In this document: positions 1-6,136 of the stretch, piece after piece
Layout of the letters: the number at the start of each line of letters is the position of its first letter
How positions within the stretch are numbered: position 1 is the first letter of the stretch
Source: an uncultured Candidatus Melainabacteria bacterium
Lineage (GTDB): Bacteria; Cyanobacteriota; Vampirovibrionia; Gastranaerophilales; Gastranaerophilaceae
DNA: 7,028 bases
Direction of reading: 5' to 3'
Assembly (NCBI GenBank): GCA_934675695.1
Contig: CAKURN010000074.1
Span: 1-7,028 of the forward strand
Position numbers and translations under genes: made by a program
Notes under the pieces: generated by a model
The model's input: the letters and a program-made list of their open reading frames with translations, nothing else
What the model was told of the DNA's origin: nothing
The model's database searches: none

Positions 1-1542
1 GTCCATGCTGCAGAAGGATATGCTCGAGTATCCGGAAAACCCGGAGTTGCGATAGTTACTTCCGGTCCTGGAGCTTGTAATACAATTACAGGTCTTGCAA
101 ATGCCTATTATGACGGCACTCCGATGGTATTAATTACAGGTCAGGTTAATTCAAAATTAATTGGCGGTGACGCTTTTCAAGAAGCAGATATCGTAGGCAT
201 AACTCGTTCTTGTTGCAAACATAATTATTTAGTTAAAGATGTAAAGGATTTAGCAAGAATAGTTAAAGAAGCATTTTACATTGCAACGACAGGCAAAAAA
301 GGCCCTGTTGTTATTGATATTCCTGTTGATGTATTTAATGCAAAATATACATTTAATTATCCAAAAAATGTTGAATTAGTAGGTTATAATCCAAATTACA
401 AAGGTCACCCTTTACAAATTCAAAGAGCACTAGATACATTATTTGGTGCAAAAAGACCTGTTATAATTTCAGGTGGTGGGGTTGTTGCATCAAATGAAAG
501 TAGAGAACTAATTGAACTTGCAACAAGATTACACATTCCTGTAGTTCACACTTTGATGGGAACAGGTACATATCCAGATAGTCTGGAAACCAGCCTCGGT
601 ATGATGGGCATGCATGGAAATTACTGTGCTAATCTCACTGTTTCAAACGCAGATGTTATTTTTGCAATTGGAACGAGATTTTCTGATAGAATTACAGGCT
701 CATTAAACAAATTCGCTCGTGATGCACAAGTAATCCATGTTGATATTGACCCTTGTTCTATTTCTAAAAATGTAAAAGCAAATATTCCAATCGTTGGCGA
801 TATAAAAAACGTTCTTGAAACTATGCTTCATCAATTGTCAAAAACAAACCACAGAATCAATTTAGAATTGAAAGACAAATGGTTTAATGAAATTCAAGAA
901 TGGAAGAAAAAAATCGCAATTCCTCAAAAGACTTCTGACAAATTGAGTGCTATTACTGTATTAAAAACAATACAAGAATACACAAAAAACGATGAACCAA
1001 TTGTTGCAACAGAAGTCGGACAACACCAAATGTGGACTGCTCAAAATTTCAAATTCAATAAACCTAGAAAACTTATAACTTCAGGCGGTTTGGGTACTAT
1101 GGGTTTTGGTTTTCCTGCTGCAATGGGGGCAAGTGTTGCTTGCAAAGACAAATATATTTTAAATATTGCAGGTGACGGCTCTATCCAAATGAACATACAA
1201 GAATTAATGACTTGTGTTGATTATGGTTTTAAAGTAATCAATTGTATAATTAACAACGGATATTTAGGTATGGTTCGCCAGTGGCAAGAAAAAATCTACA
1301 ATGCACACTATTCTCAAACAAAAATCTCATCTCCTGATTTTGTAAAATTGGCACAAAGTTACGGTGCATTGGGTATTAGAGTTACAAAAGAAGAAGAAAT
1401 AATACCTGCTTTAAAACAAGCTATCGAATTTAATGGGCCTGTTATGATTGATTTTATTTGCGAAAATTTTGAAATGGTTTATCCTTGGGTTCTTGCAGGG
1501 GATTCTATTGATAACGTTCTACTTTGTAGGGAGGAAAAATAA
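1..1542 (+). CDS. ilvB: Acetolactate synthase (acetohydroxyacid synthase) large, catalytic subunit; 5' end cut off by window
   Basis: This is the thiamine-diphosphate and FAD enzyme that joins two pyruvates to acetolactate, or pyruvate and 2-oxobutyrate to acetohydroxybutyrate, the first shared step of Val/Leu/Ile synthesis in the cytoplasm. The frame is open from base 1, and its first residues (VHAAEGYARVSG, then TSGPGACNTITG) match the family, so the ATG at 124 is internal. The 513 residues seen imply that about 50 are missing, including the ThDP-activating Glu of the HEQ motif just upstream. Numbered from base 1, visible marks are DAFQE at 57-61, the FAD-domain GTRFSDRITG, TSGGLGTMGFGFPAA, the ThDP/Mg motif GDGS at 391-394 with NN at 418-419, and GMVRQWQ with Trp428. 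The C-terminus (MVYPWVLAGDS) is normal. It abuts ilvN. The isolated position that corresponds to plant Pro197 is Asn. Confidence 0.97.
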   Translation, partial: VHAAEGYARVSGKPGVAIVTSGPGACNTITGLANAYYDGTPMVLITGQVNSKLIGGDAFQEADIVGITRSCCKHNYLVKDVKDLARIVKEAFYIATTGKKGPVVIDIPVDVFNAKYTFNYPKNVELVGYNPNYKGHPLQIQRALDTLFGAKRPVIISGGGVVASNESRELIELATRLHIPVVHTLMGTGTYPDSLETSLGMMGMHGNYCANLTVSNADVIFAIGTRFSDRITGSLNKFARDAQVIHVDIDPCSISKNVKANIPIVGDIKNVLETMLHQLSKTNHRINLELKDKWFNEIQEWKKKIAIPQKTSDKLSAITVLKTIQEYTKNDEPIVATEVGQHQMWTAQNFKFNKPRKLITSGGLGTMGFGFPAAMGASVACKDKYILNIAGDGSIQMNIQELMTCVDYGFKVINCIINNGYLGMVRQWQEKIYNAHYSQTKISSPDFVKLAQSYGALGIRVTKEEEIIPALKQAIEFNGPVMIDFICENFEMVYPWVLAGDSIDNVLLCREEK

Positions 1543-2076
1543 ATGACAATTAATCACACAATTTCTGTTCTTGTATCTAACGAAGTAGGAGTTTTGTCAA
1601 GAATTGTAGATTTGTTTTCAGGTAGAGGCTACAATATAGAAAGCCTTACTGTTGCACCTACGATTGATAGTATTTATTCTAGAGTGACTATCGTAACACC
1701 CGCTGATGAAGACGTTATTGAACAAATCTGTAAACAACTCAATCGTCTTATCCCTGTAATAAAAGTTGCTCATTTGTCTGTAGATGACGCTATAGAATAT
1801 GAGATTGGTCTTATAAAAGTTTATATAGAAGACAAAAATCGCTCTGATTTTATAAACATTGTCGCTCAGGCAAAAGCAACAATAATGGACGTAAATGATA
1901 AAATCTATACTGTAAAAATAGATGGTACTGAAAAAGAAGTACAAACTTTTGCAGAATTAATCAGACCTTACGGGATAAAAGAATTTGTTCGCTCAGGTAG
2001 AGTAGCAATCACAAAAGGAAATCAGTTTTCTAATTTCAAAACTAAAAAAGAAGAACAAATAAAAGTAGAACTTTGA
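1543..2076 (+). CDS. ilvN: Acetolactate synthase small, regulatory subunit
   Basis: This regulatory subunit activates the IlvB catalytic subunit and carries its feedback inhibition by valine. At 177 residues it has the usual length of the long IlvH/IlvN type. Residues 4-78 form an ACT domain (TISVLVSNEVGVLSRI, then GRGYNIESLTVAPT). Gly16 and Asn31 occupy places that correspond to the valine-contacting Gly14 and Asn29 of E. coli IlvH, so valine control is likely. Residues about 85-160 form the C-terminal small-subunit domain (EIGLIKVYIED to EFVRSGRVAI). The final 17 residues are a Lys-rich tail. The ATG follows the ilvB stop directly, and a strong Shine-Dalgarno sequence (AGGGAGG, 1528-1534) lies inside the end of ilvB, so the two subunits are co-transcribed and probably co-translated. 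ilvC, a frequent next gene, is not downstream. Confidence 0.96.
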   Translation: MTINHTISVLVSNEVGVLSRIVDLFSGRGYNIESLTVAPTIDSIYSRVTIVTPADEDVIEQICKQLNRLIPVIKVAHLSVDDAIEYEIGLIKVYIEDKNRSDFINIVAQAKATIMDVNDKIYTVKIDGTEKEVQTFAELIRPYGIKEFVRSGRVAITKGNQFSNFKTKKEEQIKVEL

Positions 2077-2119
2077 TTTTCTGTTTACAAAACCACTTCC
2101 ATGTGGAATAATAAAAATA

Positions 2120-2125
2120 TATAAT
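2120..2125 (+). promoter_or_regulatory. Possible -10 box before the pilin-like gene
   Basis: A perfect TATAAT sits 14 bases before the ATG at 2140. The matching -35 position (TTCCAT, 2097-2102, 17-base spacer) is poor, and perfect -10 boxes arise often by chance in such AT-rich DNA. If it is used, transcription would begin near 2132, which leaves almost no leader before ATG 2140 and would exclude the TTG at 2131 as a start. No terminator is visible between ilvN and this gene (54 bases to 2131), so read-through from ilvBN is also possible. Confidence 0.3.
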
Positions 2126-2139
2126 GCGAATTGAAAAAT

Positions 2140-3498
2140 ATGTATAAAACAAAAACAGTATTAAAAGATAGAACTGTGCAGGTTTTTGTGCATGGTTTTG
2201 TGTCTAAAAATTTAATTTTTTTAAAAAAAGCTTTTTCTTTGATAGAAATTATGTTTGCACTTGTTGCACTATCGGTTGCTTTAGCGGCTTTAGTCCCGAT
2301 AGTTGCAAAAAAACTCAATATATCTGTTCAGTCACTCAATTCCGCTTCTGCAATGAAAAGTGATGAATGTTTTTCTTTAATAAATGAAAACTGTAGTCTT
2401 TGTGATATTAGAAAAAAAGTCTGTCTGGGTTGTGATATTGATCCTGGTGCTTGTACATCCGGTAGCACTTTAAACTATGAAAAATGTGTTTGTGAGTATT
2501 CATGTAAAGAAGCTTCTTCTCATTGCAAAAATTGTTCATCAGACAATGTTTGTAGTGCTTGTGAAATATATTATTATCCTCAAAATGGCAGATGTTCTTT
2601 GTGTCCTGATGGATATTATTGTCCTGATGGAATAAATAAAAAACCTTGCGAAGATGGTTATACTTGTTCGGGTGGAAAAATGGTTACTGCTTGTGCAGAG
2701 GGAAAATACTATTCTGATGATTTAAAAACTTGTGTAGATTGTGAACCAGGGTATGCTTGCCATAATGGGGTAAAAACATATTGCAGTGCCGGTACTTATT
2801 CTCTTATCACAGGTGCTAGTAGTTGTACTAGTTGTGAATCAAAATATTATTGTAGTGGCGGAAGCAGTCGTTTGTCTTGTGCGTCAAAAACTTCAAATTG
2901 TCTTGATTGTAACAAAATAAACGGGGTTTGTAGTTCTTGTAATAGTAGATATTATTTAACTTCTTCAAATAGTTGTGCATCTTGCTCTTCTAATTGTCGA
3001 ACTTGTAGCAGCTCCAGTTATTGTGAAGAATGCACTTCCGGTTACAAACTTTCAAATGGAAGTTGTATTGCAGATTGCCCATCTAACTGCCAATCTTGTG
3101 ACAGTTCTGGAAAGTGTACATTGTGTGCCAGCGGGTATAATGTTACACAGGTTGGAACCTGTGTTTATGGTTGTCCTAAAAGAGGTTATGCTTTTGATGG
3201 TATTTGTGTTCAATGTGCAGATGGTTATGCTTGGCATGGCTATACTGAATCAAGTAAAGATATTATGTGCGTAAAAGTAGAAACAGTTACCGGAAAATAC
3301 AAAAATGGAAATTGTTCTGTAGAGACTGATACTTATATGGTTGATATATATAATAAAATCACTAGATTCAATTTGGGTGAACAAGCGGACTGTGACGAAA
3401 CCTCAAGATTTGCACATATTGTTGGCAACTGTCCAAGCAGAGTAAATGGTGCAAAATGTACAGCTAAAGTTATTGATATATATGGGCTAGTTAAATAA
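2140..3498 (+). CDS. Type IV prepilin-like, cysteine-rich secreted protein (GCC2/GCC3- and furin/VSP-like repeats)
   Basis: Function is unknown; the architecture suggests an exported, surface or pilus-associated protein. Numbering is from ATG 2140 (452 residues). Residues 1-31 form a long basic leader ending KKA. Residues 32-56 are FSLIE followed by a continuous hydrophobic stretch, with Glu at mature position 5, as in type IV prepilins cleaved by PilD and N-methylated. From 77 to 377, 48 of 301 residues are Cys, including 15 CxxC pairs; the protein has 52 Cys in all. Residues 152-247 resemble GCC2/GCC3 (ephrin-receptor-like) repeats, with GYYC/GYTC/GYAC motifs. Residues 254-360 resemble furin-like or Giardia VSP repeats. 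The last 75 residues are less Cys-rich and may be globular. Extensive disulphide bonding outside the cytoplasm is inferred. The start is uncertain: TTG 2131 is in frame, no Shine-Dalgarno is clear, and later GTGs (2188, 2200) would give leaders of normal length (15 or 11 residues). Confidence 0.85.
   Translation: MYKTKTVLKDRTVQVFVHGFVSKNLIFLKKAFSLIEIMFALVALSVALAALVPIVAKKLNISVQSLNSASAMKSDECFSLINENCSLCDIRKKVCLGCDIDPGACTSGSTLNYEKCVCEYSCKEASSHCKNCSSDNVCSACEIYYYPQNGRCSLCPDGYYCPDGINKKPCEDGYTCSGGKMVTACAEGKYYSDDLKTCVDCEPGYACHNGVKTYCSAGTYSLITGASSCTSCESKYYCSGGSSRLSCASKTSNCLDCNKINGVCSSCNSRYYLTSSNSCASCSSNCRTCSSSSYCEECTSGYKLSNGSCIADCPSNCQSCDSSGKCTLCASGYNVTQVGTCVYGCPKRGYAFDGICVQCADGYAWHGYTESSKDIMCVKVETVTGKYKNGNCSVETDTYMVDIYNKITRFNLGEQADCDETSRFAHIVGNCPSRVNGAKCTAKVIDIYGLVK
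2368..3270 (+). repeat. Coding region of degenerate cysteine-rich protein repeats
   Basis: Within the pilin-like gene, cysteine codons (mostly TGT) recur every few residues. Two repeat styles follow one another. Bases 2593-2880 encode units of the form C-x2-C-x3-Y-x-C with GG or DG turns. Bases 2899-3216 encode units with C-x2-C pairs 3-6 residues apart and a Gly-Tyr or Tyr-Tyr between them. The similarity is at the protein level; no exact long DNA repeat was seen, so the repeats are old or diverged rather than a recent tandem duplication. Confidence 0.75.
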
Positions 3499-3532
3499 TA
3501 AAAATATTTTCGTACTATTTTTGTTCATATCT

Positions 3533-3556
3533 AGGGGGAATTCCCCCTTTATTTTT
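3533..3556 (+). terminator. Rho-independent terminator after the pilin-like gene
   Basis: A perfect 16-base palindrome (AGGGGGAATTCCCCCT, 3533-3548) forms a G5/C5 hairpin with an AATT loop. A T-rich run (TTTATTTTT, ending at 3556) follows at once. It stands out as the only G/C-dense element in this AT-rich spacer and lies 35 bases after the stop. The T tract exists only for plus-strand transcription. It separates the pilin-like gene, and possibly the whole ilvBN transcript, from the next gene. Confidence 0.8.
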
Positions 3557-3599
3557 AAAAAAATATTAAGAAATGTAACAAAAATATCAAATAATGAAA

Positions 3600-3628
3600 T
3601 TGTATAAAGAATATATACTTTATATATA
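3600..3628 (+). promoter_or_regulatory. Likely sigma-70-type promoter of the hydrophilic-protein gene
   Basis: TTGTAT (3600-3605) and TATATA (3623-3628) are separated by 17 bases, which places the start of transcription near 3635. A Shine-Dalgarno-like AGGA (3643-3646) then precedes the ATG at 3656 by 9 bases. A terminator immediately upstream makes an independent promoter necessary here. The exact -10 is uncertain because the whole segment alternates T and A. Confidence 0.45.
3603..3624. repeat. Inverted repeat overlapping the putative promoter (possible operator)
   Basis: TATAAAG (3603-3609) and CTTTATA (3618-3624) are perfect inverted copies separated by 8 bases. They lie between and partly over the proposed -35 and -10 boxes, which is a typical place for a dimeric repressor to bind. 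In DNA this AT-rich, a 7-base inverted repeat can be chance. Confidence 0.3.
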
Positions 3629-3655
3629 TGTAAGAATAAAAAAGGAAATTTTAAA

Positions 3656-4321
3656 ATGACAGTTTCATTATTAAATTCAACACTAAATTCAAACAACATC
3701 ACTACATACAGAAATGAAATCAACAGTCAAAAATCAGTTTCTAATAAAAATATTTCTTCAATGGATAACAAAAACAAAGAAAAATTTGAAGCTCAACAAG
3801 CTCAAATCGTTTCTCAATTTTCATCTTCAGTAAACTTTTTTATTCAAGCAACAAGAAACAACGATGATTCAAAAGACAAAGCTTTTGAAGAAGTAAAAAT
3901 TTCTACAAAAGACGCTTTAAATGACTTAAAAGCATTAATATCAGAAGAAAATATCGTAAAAACAAACGAAGTTGAAAAAGATATAGAAGAAAAAGAAAAA
4001 GATTCAAAAACAGATATAAAAGAAAACGGACAAGTAGAATTTGGCAAATTTTTAAATAGAGCACAAGGTATCGTAAATAATTATGCTAACTATTTTACAA
4101 AAACAACAAATGAAGATTCTACTCAAAACAAAACAAAAACAAGTGACAAAAACTTCTTCGCTTCTGAAACAATAAAAGAAGAATTGTCATCATTATTCAA
4201 CATCGAAGAAGTAACATCTAAAAACGACATCGATAGCGAAAAAAATGAATACACAGAAGTTGTTGACAAATTTGCAGATAAATTGATGAACACATTAGCT
4301 TCAAAAGCACAAAATGCTTAA
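3656..4321 (+). CDS. Hydrophilic, lysine/glutamate/asparagine-rich protein of unknown function
   Basis: I do not recognise this 221-residue protein. It contains no Cys, Pro, Trp or His, only three Gly, and no signal peptide or membrane segment. The first 40 residues are rich in Ser, Asn and Thr. About 41-70 (KEKFEAQQAQIVSQF onward) looks helical. Residues 95-125 are highly charged (KDIEEKEKD) and could be disordered or coiled coil. Residues 125-150 (FGKFLNRAQGIVNNYANYF) and the C-terminus (VVDKFADKLMNTLAS) look like amphipathic helices. It is probably cytoplasmic, or exported by a route that needs no cleavable signal; the polar N-terminus would suit type III-like secretion, but nothing else here supports that. 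It has its own promoter region and ribosome binding site. The stop overlaps the uvrC stop on the other strand. Confidence 0.85.
   Translation: MTVSLLNSTLNSNNITTYRNEINSQKSVSNKNISSMDNKNKEKFEAQQAQIVSQFSSSVNFFIQATRNNDDSKDKAFEEVKISTKDALNDLKALISEENIVKTNEVEKDIEEKEKDSKTDIKENGQVEFGKFLNRAQGIVNNYANYFTKTTNEDSTQNKTKTSDKNFFASETIKEELSSLFNIEEVTSKNDIDSEKNEYTEVVDKFADKLMNTLASKAQNA
4305..4319. terminator. Small hairpin at the convergent gene ends, possible weak bidirectional terminator
   Basis: AAGCA (4305-4309) and TGCTT (4315-4319) form a 5-base stem with a 5-base loop, just where the plus gene and uvrC end head to head. There are short T-rich stretches on both sides but no strong T tract, so this is a weak candidate. 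No better terminator was seen for uvrC. Confidence 0.25.
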
Positions 4322-5991
4322 TTTAACATTGATTTGCTTCTTTGTTGTCTATGAAAAGTAATTGCAAAACGGTGAGCTTCATCTCTGATGCGTTGAAATA
4401 AATGCAATGCAGCTGAATTTTTTGCAAAAATAACGGGGGTTTTTTCGTTTGGCAAAAATACTTCTTCTTCTCTTTTTGCTAAAGAAACGATATTCAGTTT
4501 TAAATCAAATTCTTTTAAAACCTCCATTACACTAGACAACTGTCCTTTTCCACCATCGATAATAATCAAATCAGGAGGGGAGATTTTACCTTCTTTTATT
4601 CGTTTAAATCTTCTGGATAAAATTTCTCTCATTGATTTAAAGTCATCGACTTCGCCTTTTGAGATTGTTTTTAGTTTGTATTTTCGATATTGGGATTTTT
4701 TGGGTTCTCCATTTTCAAAAAATACGCCTGACGCTACTGTGTTTGTACCTTGAATGTGAGAAATATCATAGCATTCTATTGTGTGTGGGAATTTATTTAG
4801 TTTGAGTTTTTCTTGTATATAAGAACCTACATCATTGTATTCATTTTGGATATTTGAAAGTTCTTTTAATTTTTCTTTTTCTATATTGTGTTGAGCGTTT
4901 TTTTGTGCGATAGAAAGTATTTCTTTATCTATTTTTTGGGTTGCTTTTATTATTTTTACTTCTTTATTTAATCTATCTGACAGCCATTTTTTGTATAGTT
5001 CTGTTTCTTCAAATATATTTTCCAATATTATTTTTGATGGAAGTTCTTCATCTGACAACATAATATAATATTCACGCAAAGCACTTTCCAAGATTTCGTT
5101 TATGTCATTGTTGTCTTTTAAAATTTGCGAAAACGAAAAGTCTTTTTTGTTTATTAATCTTCCTTGTCTGATTTGGATAATGCTAATGCAAATCAAATTG
5201 CTATTATGAACCACTCCTACATAATCAGAATTTGATGAAGTTGATTTTAGCATAACGTTTTGTTTTTCTAGAGTTTTTTCTATATCGTTAATGCTATTTC
5301 TATACAAAAGAGCTTTTTCAAATTCGCATTTTGAGCTTGCTTTTTTCATTTCGTTTTCGAGAGTTTTTAGTAGTTCTTTTCTTTTTCCTGATAAAAACAA
5401 CTCGACATTTTTTATTATTTTTTTGTATTCATCAGGTGTGATTTTGTTTTGGCAAGGTGCACAACACTGCCCGATATCGTAATACAAACAAGGGCGAGAT
5501 TTGTATTTTGGAGTTTTGCATTTTTTTAAAGGGAAGATTTTGTATATTAATTCTAAAGTAGCATGCATTGCTCTAGCGTCTGTATATGGCCCATAGTATG
5601 TGCCTTTTTGCGAGTTTTTGTTTGCTTTTCTAACGACAAGAATTCTTGGGTAGTCTTCGTTTGTGATAACAAAATATGGAAATTTTTTGTCATCTTTTAA
5701 TAGAATATTGTATTTTGGCTTGTGTTTTTTAATGAGTTCGTTTTCAAGAATAAGAGCTTCTATTTCGGAATTTACAACTATGCATTCGATTCTTTCTATT
5801 TGAGGAACCATGACCTGTAATTTTACAGAGTTTTTTTTGTCGCCCATAAAATAGCTGTTTACCCTGTTAAATAGATTTTTTGCTTTGCCTATGTATATTA
5901 TTTCGTTATTTTTGTCAAAATACTGATAACACCCTGGAAGCTTGGGCATATTTTTTACTTGTTGTTTGATTTTTTCGTTTTTGAATGCCAT
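4318..5991 (-). CDS. uvrC: UvrABC system protein C (excision endonuclease), lacking the C-terminal HhH domain
   Basis: UvrC makes the two cuts flanking a bulky DNA lesion after UvrA and UvrB have located it. Residues 17-96 form the GIY-YIG nuclease that cuts on the 3' side (PGCYQYF, IIYIGKAKNL, Arg43, and Glu83 in ALILENELIK). Cys158, 168, 176 and 180 match the metal or Fe-S cluster cysteines. Residues 205-240 are the UVR domain that binds UvrB. The RNase H-like nuclease for the 5' cut has Asp409 (YDISH), Asp479 (IIDGGKGQ) and His540 (RDEAHRFAI). The 557 residues end at RSKSMLN, where most UvrCs (about 600 residues) continue into a tandem helix-hairpin-helix DNA-binding domain. That domain is absent, and no HhH-like sequence follows the stop in the frame read. 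The ATG fits the family N-terminus but has no evident Shine-Dalgarno. Confidence 0.97.
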   Translation of the reverse strand: MAFKNEKIKQQVKNMPKLPGCYQYFDKNNEIIYIGKAKNLFNRVNSYFMGDKKNSVKLQVMVPQIERIECIVVNSEIEALILENELIKKHKPKYNILLKDDKKFPYFVITNEDYPRILVVRKANKNSQKGTYYGPYTDARAMHATLELIYKIFPLKKCKTPKYKSRPCLYYDIGQCCAPCQNKITPDEYKKIIKNVELFLSGKRKELLKTLENEMKKASSKCEFEKALLYRNSINDIEKTLEKQNVMLKSTSSNSDYVGVVHNSNLICISIIQIRQGRLINKKDFSFSQILKDNNDINEILESALREYYIMLSDEELPSKIILENIFEETELYKKWLSDRLNKEVKIIKATQKIDKEILSIAQKNAQHNIEKEKLKELSNIQNEYNDVGSYIQEKLKLNKFPHTIECYDISHIQGTNTVASGVFFENGEPKKSQYRKYKLKTISKGEVDDFKSMREILSRRFKRIKEGKISPPDLIIIDGGKGQLSSVMEVLKEFDLKLNIVSLAKREEEVFLPNEKTPVIFAKNSAALHLFQRIRDEAHRFAITFHRQQRSKSMLN

Positions 5992-6035
5992 ATAAAAATA
6001 ATAACATATTTTTTGACTAAAAATACTCTGATTAA

Positions 6036-6064
6036 TCGATAGAATTTTTAAAAAATGTTATAAA
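6036..6064 (+). promoter_or_regulatory. Putative promoter of the 92-residue protein gene
   Basis: TCGATA (6036-6041, 4 of 6 to the -35 consensus) and TATAAA (6059-6064) are 17 bases apart. Transcription would begin near 6071 and leave a leader of about 65 bases before the ATG at 6137. The spacer 5992-6136 is divergent, so a uvrC promoter must also lie here or nearby, but I could not pick one out. Confidence 0.4.
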
Positions 6065-6123
6065 ATAGAAACCTGTGGAATGTTATTACTAAAGTAGTAG
6101 AAAAATGTGATACATAGAAAAAC

Positions 6124-6130
6124 AGGGAGG
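6124..6130 (+). promoter_or_regulatory. Strong ribosome binding site that fixes the start at 6137
   Basis: AGGGAGG lies 6 bases before ATG 6137, ideal spacing. An in-frame ATG at 6107 lies upstream of this site and has no Shine-Dalgarno of its own, so the ten extra residues it would add (MIHRKTGRCC) are very probably not translated. Confidence 0.8.
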
Positions 6131-6136
6131 TGCTGT

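Noticed and set aside
1..120. The first 120 bases are richer in G+C (about 45-50%) than the rest of ilvB, which might suggest a chimera or transfer boundary.
   Set aside because: The segment encodes the conserved Gly/Ala/Pro-rich ThDP-binding region, the frame continues smoothly into the AT-rich part, and the protein reads as one normal enzyme.
124..1542. ATG at 124 as the real start of ilvB.
   Set aside because: Codons 1-41 upstream encode conserved acetolactate synthase sequence (VHAAEGYAR, TSGPG), so the gene begins outside the window.
2091..2108. Hairpin CCAC/GTGG or TTCCA/TGGAA between ilvN and the pilin-like gene as a terminator.
   Set aside because: The stems are only 4-5 bases and no T tract follows.
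2368..3270. Ferredoxin, zinc-ribbon or other metal-binding protein because of the many CxxC pairs.
   Set aside because: The spacing, Gly-Tyr turns and an N-terminal export/pilin segment fit extracellular disulphide-rich repeats better; no ferredoxin CxxCxxCxxxCP pattern is present.
2975..3274. A 99-residue reading frame overlapping the cysteine-rich gene in another plus-strand frame.
   Set aside because: It is a shadow of the repetitive TGT-rich coding sequence, has no initiation signal and resembles nothing.
6107..6136. Upstream ATG giving the small protein ten more residues (MIHRKTGRCC).
   Set aside because: The strong ribosome binding site falls inside this extension and points to ATG 6137.
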